Origin: Alphaproteobacteria bacterium | GTDB lineage: Bacteria > Pseudomonadota > Alphaproteobacteria > JABAAW01 | Assembly (NCBI GenBank): GCA_014238625.1 | Contig: JABAAS010000084.1 | Span: forward strand, 1 to 5,065 | DNA length: 5,065 nucleotides | Reading direction: 5' to 3' | Shown here: positions 1 to 5,065 of the stretch, piece after piece | Numbering within the stretch: position 1 is the stretch's first letter | How the letters are laid out: every line of letters begins with the position of its first letter | Program-made: the position numbers and the translations under genes | The notes under the pieces: generated by a model | What the model saw: only the letters and a program-made list of their open reading frames with translations | Databases searched by the model: none | Told to the model about the DNA's origin: nothing

Positions 1-1117
1 TCACGGCTTGCGGCAGCCCGTTATGTGCACAAGAGCGCGTGAGGAAGCCGGCTTTTTGCCACTGCGTTTCTAGCCCACGAGCGCGCTCCTCGCTTTTACA
101 ATCGAGCATCACGAAGTTAGCCTGCGATGGCAGTGGAGCGAGTCCTTTCCTTTCAGCGAATTGAGTAAATTTTGTTCGAAGTTCCGAGTTTTTTTTGCGA
201 GAGAACTCGACATGCTTTTGATCATTTATTGCGCCGAGAGCTGCTGCTATGGCTATGGAGTTGACACTGAAAGGCATGCGTAATTTCTTTAGAGCTTCGA
301 TGATATGAGGAGCTGCGAGAGCCCATCCTATTCGCAAAGCAGCGAGTCCATATATTTTAGAGAAGGTTCTTATCATGACGACTCGCCCAAAATTTTTATG
401 ATTTTGGTCTTGAATTGCGGCCCATTTCATTCCGCTATCGTAATGACTATCGTCGACGTATTCTGCATAAGCAGCATCCAACACGAGCAAAACCCACGGC
501 GGCAGTGCATTTAGGAGCTTTTCTATAGTTTCTTGAGTTTCACATTTTCCGGTTGGATTATCCGGGTTAGCAACGAAAAAAACTTTTGTCCTTTCGTCGC
601 ACATCTCCCCCAACCCGTTGATATCTAACGAAAATAATGGTTTGGAGCGTTTTACTTCGCGCACTTCTGCCCCGGTTGCGCGTATGGCTAAGTTATAGAT
701 GGGGAAGCTGTTGCTGCACACTAGAGCGTTGTCTCCACTGGCAATTGCCACATGTGTTAATAGTGAGATCAGCTCGTCCGAGCCGTTAGCAAGCAGTAGT
801 TGGTCTGCCATAAGTGTATGTTTTTCTGCTACTAACCTGCCTTCTGTTTTTAGAGTATTAGTGCAAATTTTAGCGATAGCCTCTAATAGGATTTTTTCCT
901 GCTCTGTTTCTGGGTATCGATGTAGAGTTTGCCTAGCAAGAGAGAGTTGGATCGCCTCGATAGAGCCTTGTCCAGTTCCGTATGGATTTTCGTTTGCGGA
1001 CAAGATTGCTTGTAAGTTTCTATCTTTTGCTTGGGCGAGATGATGGCTACCAGCGATGTATCGTGGTAGGGTATCTATGTGCTTGAGCAGTGTCGGTCTA
1101 TTTACAACGCGACTCAT
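1..1117 (-). CDS. hisC: Histidinol-phosphate / aromatic aminotransferase (HisC family), C-terminus cut by window edge
   Basis: This is a PLP-dependent fold-type I aminotransferase that moves an amino group between glutamate and histidinol phosphate; relatives also act on aromatic keto acids. Translating from the ATG at 1117 gives 372 open codons with no stop before the edge. Visible family landmarks are ANENPYG (residues 41-47), GSDEL (112-116) at the cofactor phosphate, ANPDNPTG (183-190) with Asn187, DAAYAEY (214-220) with Asp214 and Tyr217, and RTFSKIYGLAALRIGW (250-265) with Lys254 as the Schiff-base lysine and Arg262. The visible part ends at GLPQAV, just before the usual LRI-type segment with the substrate-carboxylate arginine, so only about 10-20 residues should be missing. 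Roughly 12 extra residues seem to sit before the GSDEL motif (about 86-100). The gene starts 11 bases after the chorismate mutase stop, with only a weak ribosome site, so it is probably co-transcribed. That context suggests a role in tyrosine/phenylalanine as well as histidine synthesis (inference). Confidence 0.93.
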   Translation of the reverse strand, partial: MSRVVNRPTLLKHIDTLPRYIAGSHHLAQAKDRNLQAILSANENPYGTGQGSIEAIQLSLARQTLHRYPETEQEKILLEAIAKICTNTLKTEGRLVAEKHTLMADQLLLANGSDELISLLTHVAIASGDNALVCSNSFPIYNLAIRATGAEVREVKRSKPLFSLDINGLGEMCDERTKVFFVANPDNPTGKCETQETIEKLLNALPPWVLLVLDAAYAEYVDDSHYDSGMKWAAIQDQNHKNFGRVVMIRTFSKIYGLAALRIGWALAAPHIIEALKKLRMPFSVNSIAIAAALGAINDQKHVEFSRKKNSELRTKFTQFAERKGLAPLPSQANFVMLDCKSEERARGLETQWQKAGFLTRSCAHNGLPQAV

Positions 1118-1128
1118 GATATTCTGTA

Positions 1129-2115
1129 TCAGTCGAGCTTGGGTTCGTTGTCTATCAGCCAATCGTCATGTGTAGAGCCGATGTGACGAGTTTCTCCTAG
1201 ATTTTTCAAGGTATCTATGATGGATGCGCTAGAGCGTTTGTTACTTTGCCGACATTCTATTAGTAGCATATTATCGTGTCTTGCGAGTAAGAGCAAGCAG
1301 TCTGCTGGCAGTGCTGTGAGTTCGCGACAACGAGCCTCATTGGGTATCGGGTCTTTTTCGGGAATTCTTACAATAAAATATTTTGTGCAAGCTTCCTCGT
1401 CTATGAACGAGTTTGGTATTCGAGCGAGTAGTAAGACTCGCGTACGGCATGTATTATTAGATTGTTCCTTGCGAGTATTCTCTTTAATGCTTTCTTGGAT
1501 AATTGGCATTGCTTGTAAGATGCGCGGTGCGTGTGTTGAGAATAGAAAGCACCACCAGGGGTATTGGGCTTGAGGACTTTCGCTAGCTCGTGCGGTAGTG
1601 TTTTCTGTTGTCTCGTTAACAGAGTTGAGGCTAACGAGCGCAAAGGCTTGAGGCTCTTGTGATAATACTGCGACTACTTCTGCTTCGGTATTTTGCGGTA
1701 ACAATCGCACTTGCGGGGTGAAACAAGCGCCGCGACAAGTAGCGCATAACAGGTCAGAGTGTAAGTAAGCGATGGCGTATGGGTTTTGCTTGAAAGCAGT
1801 CGCGCTCATGAGCAACCGCCAGAGACGCAGTATTAGTGCTGGTGGTATGGCATTTTTTTGCTCTGTTTTGGCATTTGTTTTGGCGAGGATTCGTTGGATT
1901 ATTTTGTTCTCACGCTGCGGGCGTAATGCTGGCAAAGAGCTAGACGATATAGCGGTTTGTGCCATAGAACCTTCGGATAGTTTGTTCCTAGCGAGTTTGC
2001 TTGCTACGGAGAACCGCTTGACCAACAAGTCGTATAGCTGATCGTCGATTTCATCGATTTGTGCACGGATTGCTTCAAGAGAAGAGATTTCATCCTCCTC
2101 AGTTTTGTTTTTCAT
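1129..2115 (-). CDS. Chorismate mutase, AroQ type, with long C-terminal region
   Basis: This enzyme should convert chorismate to prephenate, the branch point to phenylalanine and tyrosine. Residues about 11-115 form an all-helical AroQ (CM type II) domain. By alignment from memory with the E. coli P-protein mutase domain, Arg17, Arg34, Lys45, Arg68, Glu69 and Gln110 match catalytic residues Arg11, Arg28, Lys39, Arg51, Glu52 and Gln88. The Lys45-Arg68 spacing is about 11 residues longer than in E. coli, filled by a Ser/Ala-rich loop. The remaining ~215 residues are not prephenate dehydratase. They resemble the extension of rhizobial long chorismate mutases (about 290 residues), with a Trp-Trp pair (187-188), an APRILQAMPII stretch (196-206) and an ACT-like end (about 224-320). 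A low-complexity Glu/Thr/Asn/Ser segment (about 163-184) and another (about 207-223) make it longer than those relatives. The ATG overlaps the upstream stop as ATGA, and no good ribosome site precedes it, so translational coupling is likely. Confidence 0.85.
   Translation of the reverse strand: MKNKTEEDEISSLEAIRAQIDEIDDQLYDLLVKRFSVASKLARNKLSEGSMAQTAISSSSLPALRPQRENKIIQRILAKTNAKTEQKNAIPPALILRLWRLLMSATAFKQNPYAIAYLHSDLLCATCRGACFTPQVRLLPQNTEAEVVAVLSQEPQAFALVSLNSVNETTENTTARASESPQAQYPWWCFLFSTHAPRILQAMPIIQESIKENTRKEQSNNTCRTRVLLLARIPNSFIDEEACTKYFIVRIPEKDPIPNEARCRELTALPADCLLLLARHDNMLLIECRQSNKRSSASIIDTLKNLGETRHIGSTHDDWLIDNEPKLD
2112..2115 (-). promoter_or_regulatory. ATGA stop/start overlap (translational coupling)
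   Basis: On the minus strand the ATG of chorismate mutase (2115-2113) overlaps the TGA of the N-formylglutamate amidohydrolase gene (2114-2112). The 25 bases before this ATG show no convincing Shine-Dalgarno sequence. Ribosomes finishing the upstream gene probably restart here, which would tie production of the two proteins together. Confidence 0.85.
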
Positions 2116-3002
2116 AATGCACCGTAAGCCTGCTTGGGGGACCGATTTTTGTTCTGTTTGGTTTTTGTAAAATCTGTCACATAGGATACAAGATTTGCTA
2201 GCACGATTTCTAGGCGTGTGCGTAAATCTGTGGCACTAGGCTGCAGGCAGCCTTTGTCCTCGTCTAAGTATAGTGCGCGGTTGACTTCAATCTGCAAGGC
2301 CTCACGCCCAGCTTGTTTGTTTGCGTATGCCGAGATCAGATAGTCTCCTCGATATGGATTATTGACTGCGACGGAGAATCCTTCGCGTTCGAAGGTTTGC
2401 ATTAAGAACATTTGTAGAGACTTGGAGCAGCTTTCTCCGTTTCGGTCGCCGAGAACGATGTCTGCACCGCCAACTCCTACAGCGGCCGATGGCATAGAGT
2501 GGCAATTAATATGAAAGACGCAACCGAATTCACCTTGCAAGCGGTCGTAGAGATTTTTTAGAGCGCTTTGATAAGGTCGCCAGTAATTTTCGATACGCAA
2601 ACGGACTTCCTCGCCAGATAATAGACGATCGTATAGGGCAAGATTGGGAGGACAAAAACGCCAAATCAAGCCATAGCCTTGTCGGTTTTTTTCACTGATG
2701 CAGAGTGGTTCTGTCCAATTTTCATGCTCGAACAATTCTGGGTCAAGATCGTTGCTTGCTCTATTAGGGTCTATGTAGCTGCGAGGGAAATGAGCTTGCA
2801 GGAAATATGCACCGTAATTAGTAGTGTTTGCGAATAACCAATCGAGGTATCGATCTTCGCCTCGCGCCAATATAGCGTTTGGCAAGACGCTGTTAAAATC
2901 TTGAGGATAGTTTCGTCCGCTATGCGGCGAATCCAAAATCAGTGGCAAGGCTATTTTTGGAGGAGGAGCTGCGAGCGTTAGTACAGAGGGAATATGTAGC
3001 AT
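2112..3002 (-). CDS. N-formylglutamate amidohydrolase family protein
   Basis: The family hydrolyses N-formyl-L-glutamate to glutamate and formate, the last step of one histidine degradation route. The 296-residue length is normal. Conserved blocks appear in order: DSPHSGRNYP (24-33), ARGEDRYLDWLF (46-57), HFPRSYIDPNRASNDLD (71-87), HINCHSMPS (164-172), ADIVLGDRNGES (180-191), NNPYRGDYL (214-222) and ALQIEVNRALYLDE (235-248). His27, His167 and nearby acidic residues are candidate metal or catalytic ligands. The tail (about 280-296) is Lys/Asn/Gln-rich and probably disordered. It is the first gene of a three-gene minus-strand operon with chorismate mutase and HisC, and no other hut gene is visible, so a role in histidine degradation is not supported by context. 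Rhizobiales often have standalone members of this family whose substrate is unclear, so I leave the symbol blank. The start at 3002 has no strong ribosome site, but the reading frame fits the family N-terminus. Confidence 0.9.
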   Translation of the reverse strand: MLHIPSVLTLAAPPPKIALPLILDSPHSGRNYPQDFNSVLPNAILARGEDRYLDWLFANTTNYGAYFLQAHFPRSYIDPNRASNDLDPELFEHENWTEPLCISEKNRQGYGLIWRFCPPNLALYDRLLSGEEVRLRIENYWRPYQSALKNLYDRLQGEFGCVFHINCHSMPSAAVGVGGADIVLGDRNGESCSKSLQMFLMQTFEREGFSVAVNNPYRGDYLISAYANKQAGREALQIEVNRALYLDEDKGCLQPSATDLRTRLEIVLANLVSYVTDFTKTKQNKNRSPKQAYGAL

Positions 3003-3114
3003 GGAGTTTTAGTAATTGTGATGTAATTGCAAAACATTATTACGAAACAATTGTAGGTTAGAGCAGAATGTTTTTAGCTACAAGGCTTGAAACTATGAAT
3101 TGATTTATTAATTG

Positions 3115-3143
3115 TTGTCTATCATTGATCGTTCTTGTATGGT
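3115..3143 (+). promoter_or_regulatory. Candidate sigma70-type promoter for the RidA-family gene
   Basis: TTGTCT (3115-3120) and TATGGT (3138-3143) each match four of six positions of the -35 and -10 consensus and are separated by exactly 17 bases. Transcription would start near 3150, leaving a leader of about 35 bases. In an AT-rich gap such matches also arise by chance, so this is only a candidate. Confidence 0.4.
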
Positions 3144-3170
3144 GTATGGCGAAACTTGGATAGCTGTACG

Positions 3171-3177
3171 AGAAGAG
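3171..3177 (+). promoter_or_regulatory. Ribosome binding site of the RidA-family gene
   Basis: A purine-rich AGAAGAG lies seven bases before the ATG at 3185. It is a modest Shine-Dalgarno match, but it is the clearest in the window and supports that start codon. Confidence 0.55.
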
Positions 3178-3184
3178 ATAATAA

Positions 3185-3649
3185 ATGTCAAACATTACTA
3201 AACGCCTTGATTCTATGGGTATATCATTGCCCGACTTGCCAGCCCCTGCTGCCAATTATCTACCGTATGTAGCACATAATGGTTTGCTGTTTGTATCTGG
3301 TCAACTGCCGTTCGAGGATGGCGAGATAGCGGTTGTCGGGAAACTAGGCGATACTGTTTCTTTAGAGGAAGGCATTCGAGCAGCGAGGCTCTGTGCGATT
3401 AACATACTTGCTGCTACTGGGCATGCTTTTGATGGGGATTTTGAGCGTATAGTGCGTTTAGTAAGGATCGGAGGTTTTGTTTCTAGCACGCCCAGCTTCA
3501 CGAAGCAGCCTCTAGTAATAAATGGTGCTTCTGATTTTCTCTGCGAGGTTTTGGGTGATCGTGGTAAGCATTCGCGCGTTGCAGTTGGAGTTCCTGTGTT
3601 ACCACGAGATGTAGCTGTAGAGATAGACGCGCTTTTTGCCTACTCCTAG
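3185..3649 (+). CDS. RidA/YjgF/YER057c/UK114 family protein (probable enamine/imine deaminase)
   Basis: RidA-family proteins are small trimeric cytosolic enzymes; the best-known members hydrolyse reactive 2-aminoacrylate and related enamines released by PLP enzymes. The 154-residue product matches the longer alphaproteobacterial subgroup: LPAPAANYLPYV (18-29), LLFVSGQLPFEDG (34-46), VVGKLG (50-55), EEGIRAARLCAINILA (61-76), RLVRIGGFVSSTPSF (91-105), VINGASD (111-117) and GKHSRVAVGVPVLP (127-140). Arg131 aligns with the substrate-carboxylate arginine of E. coli RidA (Arg105) and Glu146 with its Glu120, so deaminase chemistry is plausible. However, this subgroup is less studied than true RidA and may have another substrate. 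It starts at ATG behind a GA-rich ribosome site. It is divergent from a PLP aminotransferase operon, a suggestive but unproven link. The stop (TAG, 3647-3649) is followed by a 73-base gap. Confidence 0.92.
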   Translation: MSNITKRLDSMGISLPDLPAPAANYLPYVAHNGLLFVSGQLPFEDGEIAVVGKLGDTVSLEEGIRAARLCAINILAATGHAFDGDFERIVRLVRIGGFVSSTPSFTKQPLVINGASDFLCEVLGDRGKHSRVAVGVPVLPRDVAVEIDALFAYS

Positions 3650-3722
3650 CGTTTATAAAGCATGGATGCTACTTATTGTATAATGAGGTTTTAGTTTTAC
3701 ACGCAGACTTTGCCAGCTTGTT
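3650..3722 (+). promoter_or_regulatory. Short gap with a perfect -10 box (TATAAT) before the DUF1285 gene
   Basis: TATAAT lies at 3679-3684, about 40 bases before the TTG start at 3723. No good -35 element lies 16-18 bases upstream, and it is not a TGn extended -10. It could be an internal promoter for the DUF1285-cca pair. No rho-independent terminator is visible after the RidA-family gene, so read-through from 3115-3143 is equally possible. Confidence 0.4.
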
Positions 3723-4382
3723 TTGTCCCATCCTTTAACTTCTTTATCTTCTCTTTCGGCGTTTAGGTCTCGTGCGAGCGCAGATGGGCAGGTAGAGGGT
3801 GTGGGGCTAGAGCCTACTATGCGTGGTATAGCTTTGTCTTTTCCTTGTCCGCGTTATTGTGGCGACTTTGCCATTCATATTAGTAGAGATGGACAATGGT
3901 TTTATCGAGGCTCGCAGATTGGGCGCAAGTCATTATGCAAGCTTTTTGCCTCTGTTTTGCACTGCGATAGTGATGGAGAGTACTGGCTTATAACGCCGGC
4001 GGAGCGCGGTAGAATAACGGTTGAGCTAGCTCCTTTTTTTGTGTCAGATTTCACCTACGACGATAGTTTATTGCGTTTGAAGACGACTCTTGATGAGTGG
4101 TTTACCGTTGATAGGGATCATCCGATTTTTATGGAAAGGCGCTGTCCTCGCGCTTCAAATTTTTCAGGGAGATGCGCCAGTAATTCGTCGGAGCTTTTAC
4201 CTTATCTGAGCTTGGGTGAGAAGAAACTTGATGCTTTGATTTCTCGCAATGTTTTTTACGCGCTTGCCGAACATGCCGAATGCGACGAGGAAGAGTCTGG
4301 TCTTTTTTTTATCCGTAGTGGTAGCGAGCGTTTTGCACTAAATTCCTCGTCTTTTTCGCAGTCTTGCGTTTCTTCTTTATAA
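3723..4382 (+). CDS. DUF1285 domain-containing protein
   Basis: The function is unknown; I recognise the domain by its sequence pattern, found mostly in Proteobacteria. Key blocks, numbered from the TTG start, are YCGDFAIHI (45-53), DGQWFYRGSQIGRKSLCKLF (56-75), EYWLITPAERGRITVELAPF (86-105) and VDRDHPI (129-135). A more variable end (about 160-206) keeps the GLFFI/FALN pattern of family C-termini. A Ser/Cys/Arg-rich stretch (about 139-157) looks like a lineage-specific insertion, and the last ~13 residues are Ser-rich. The first ~40 residues are poorly conserved, so the true start could be the TTG at 3723 or the in-frame ATG at 3819; neither has a good ribosome site. The 219-residue length is slightly above the ~180-200 I expect, which leaves the start open. 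The stop is close to or overlaps the following cca start, so the two are probably one operon. Confidence 0.82.
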   Translation: MSHPLTSLSSLSAFRSRASADGQVEGVGLEPTMRGIALSFPCPRYCGDFAIHISRDGQWFYRGSQIGRKSLCKLFASVLHCDSDGEYWLITPAERGRITVELAPFFVSDFTYDDSLLRLKTTLDEWFTVDRDHPIFMERRCPRASNFSGRCASNSSELLPYLSLGEKKLDALISRNVFYALAEHAECDEEESGLFFIRSGSERFALNSSSFSQSCVSSL

Positions 4383-4387
4383 TTGCT

Positions 4388-5065
4388 GTGCTTGAGGAAC
4401 CAATATCGTTTGAGCTAAAGCAAGCACAATTTCTGCGGCATTCATTTTATCGCGAGGTTATTTCTTCATTAGAATCTTCAGGCGATAGGGATGCTGTTCA
4501 AGTGCGTTTTGTTGGAGGAGCTGTGCGCAACGCTTTGCTAGGACTACCGAGCAAGGATGTAGACCTAGCAACGAATCTTGAGCCAGCAGAGGTTGTAACA
4601 AGACTGGAAGCTAGAGGCTTTCGGGTACTGCCTACGGGTTTATCGCATGGTACTGTTAGAGTTCTAGGGAAAAAGCCATCGGCGAGAGGAGTAAAGAGCC
4701 AAGGCGACGAGGCAGTTTCGTGCGAGGTTACGACATTGCGTTGCGATATAACAACCGATGGTCGCCATGCACAAGTAGCATTTACTGATGACTGGCGAGT
4801 AGATGCCTCACGACGAGATTTCACTATCAACGCGCTTTATGTTGATTCTGCGGGTAATGGCTATGATTATGTGGGAGGAGTAGCGGATTTAAAGGCGCGT
4901 CGTCTACGTTTTATCGGTCTTCCATCCGAGCGCATAGCAGAGGATTACTTGCGTATTTTACGACTTTTCCGTTTTCGCGCTCAATACCCTGATCTTGTTC
5001 CAGATCATCGAGATTTAGTCGCTTGTGCTGAGGGTTGTGCTGGTATTTCTCGCCTTTCGGGCGAG
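4388..5065 (+). CDS. cca: CCA tRNA nucleotidyltransferase, class II, C-terminus cut by window edge
   Basis: This enzyme adds or repairs the 3'-terminal CCA of tRNA using CTP and ATP. The 226 visible codons cover the catalytic head and the start of the neck. They show FVGGAVRNALLG (41-52), DVDLAT (57-62) whose Asp57 and Asp59 should bind the catalytic metals, LSHGTV (85-90), SCEVTTLR (111-118), the RRDFTINALY motif (142-151), and ERIAEDYLRILRLFRF (181-196), the motif typical of the helix that follows nucleotide-recognition elements. Between GTV and EVTTLR there are about 15 extra Lys/Gly/Ser-rich residues (about 93-109), where relatives have a short hairpin. The chosen GTG at 4388 follows the DUF1285 stop by 5 bases and gives a normal N-terminal lead-in of about 40 residues. 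An alternative TTG at 4364 would overlap the upstream gene. Neither has a clear ribosome site. The tRNA-binding body and tail lie beyond the window. Confidence 0.93.
   Translation, partial: MLEEPISFELKQAQFLRHSFYREVISSLESSGDRDAVQVRFVGGAVRNALLGLPSKDVDLATNLEPAEVVTRLEARGFRVLPTGLSHGTVRVLGKKPSARGVKSQGDEAVSCEVTTLRCDITTDGRHAQVAFTDDWRVDASRRDFTINALYVDSAGNGYDYVGGVADLKARRLRFIGLPSERIAEDYLRILRLFRFRAQYPDLVPDHRDLVACAEGCAGISRLSGE

Larger units (their letters stand above)
3003..3184. promoter_or_regulatory. Divergent intergenic region with the promoters of both arms
   Basis: This 182-base gap separates the minus-strand operon from the plus-strand RidA-family gene. It is visibly more AT-rich than the flanking genes and has no credible reading frame of its own. 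It must contain a promoter for each side. A plausible plus-strand promoter can be picked (3115-3143), but no minus-strand promoter stands out. AATTG occurs at 3014, 3025, 3049, 3098 and 3110. The first two are part of a GTAATTG direct repeat 11 bases apart, and the third lies in the palindrome ACAATTGT (3047-3054). Confidence 0.6.

Noticed and set aside
1217..2041. Plus-strand frames opposite chorismate mutase (118 and 89 residues)
   Set aside because: The minus-strand frame has clear AroQ motifs and operon spacing. The opposite frames are unrecognisable and lack start signals.
3058..3255. 65-residue minus-strand frame across the intergenic gap and the RidA-family start
   Set aside because: It is antisense to a well-supported gene, has no family resemblance and no ribosome site. 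It looks like a shadow frame.
3660..3669. GCATGGATGC inverted repeat after the RidA-family gene as a terminator
   Set aside because: The stem is only four base pairs with a two-base loop, and no T-run follows. It cannot form a terminator hairpin.
3790..3825. GVGLEPTM peptide near the DUF1285 start, which resembles peptides seen when tRNA genes are mistranslated
   Set aside because: No acceptor stem, anticodon arm or T-loop can be folded from the surrounding bases, so there is no tRNA gene here.
4498..4830. 110-residue minus-strand frame
   Set aside because: It is antisense to the strongly conserved catalytic head of Cca and shows no motif.
1..5065. Mobile element, CRISPR array, defence or toxin system
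   Set aside because: There are no spaced repeats, terminal inverted repeats, transposase or integrase motifs. All substantial coding space is taken by conserved metabolic or housekeeping genes.

Overview
The window carries six protein genes and two short intergenic gaps. The protein sequences and gene order suggest an alphaproteobacterium, most likely from the Rhizobiales side of the class. The evidence is a long-form chorismate mutase next to a HisC-type aminotransferase, a RidA-family protein of the ~150-residue alphaproteobacterial type, and a DUF1285 protein next to a CCA-adding enzyme. By eye, composition is moderately AT-leaning with several 7-8 base A/T runs inside genes. Three proteins seem to carry small extra insertions relative to the family forms I remember. 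This would fit a diverged, perhaps host-associated lineage, but that is inference.

Left half, minus strand (3002 down to 1): three genes form a tight operon. An N-formylglutamate amidohydrolase comes first and shares an ATGA stop/start overlap with an AroQ-type chorismate mutase that has a long C-terminal region. After 11 bases comes a HisC-family aminotransferase, cut by the window edge with about 372 residues visible. Chorismate mutase plus a HisC-like aminotransferase suggests prephenate/aromatic amino acid synthesis, with HisC possibly serving both histidine and tyrosine/phenylalanine. The next gene beyond position 1 may be a prephenate dehydrogenase (tyrC), as in related rhizobial clusters.

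Middle (3003-3184): a 182-base AT-rich divergent gap that must hold the promoters of both arms. It contains a plausible sigma70-type promoter for the right arm and a cluster of AATTG motifs.

Right half, plus strand: a RidA/YjgF-family protein with its catalytic-type Arg and Glu intact; a 73-base gap with a perfect TATAAT; a DUF1285 protein that appears to start at TTG; and a CCA tRNA nucleotidyltransferase, probably GTG-started, that runs off the right edge after 226 codons.

Nothing here looks like a mobile element, CRISPR array, RNA gene or defence system. It reads as a core metabolic and housekeeping region, and I found no strong case for an undescribed system.
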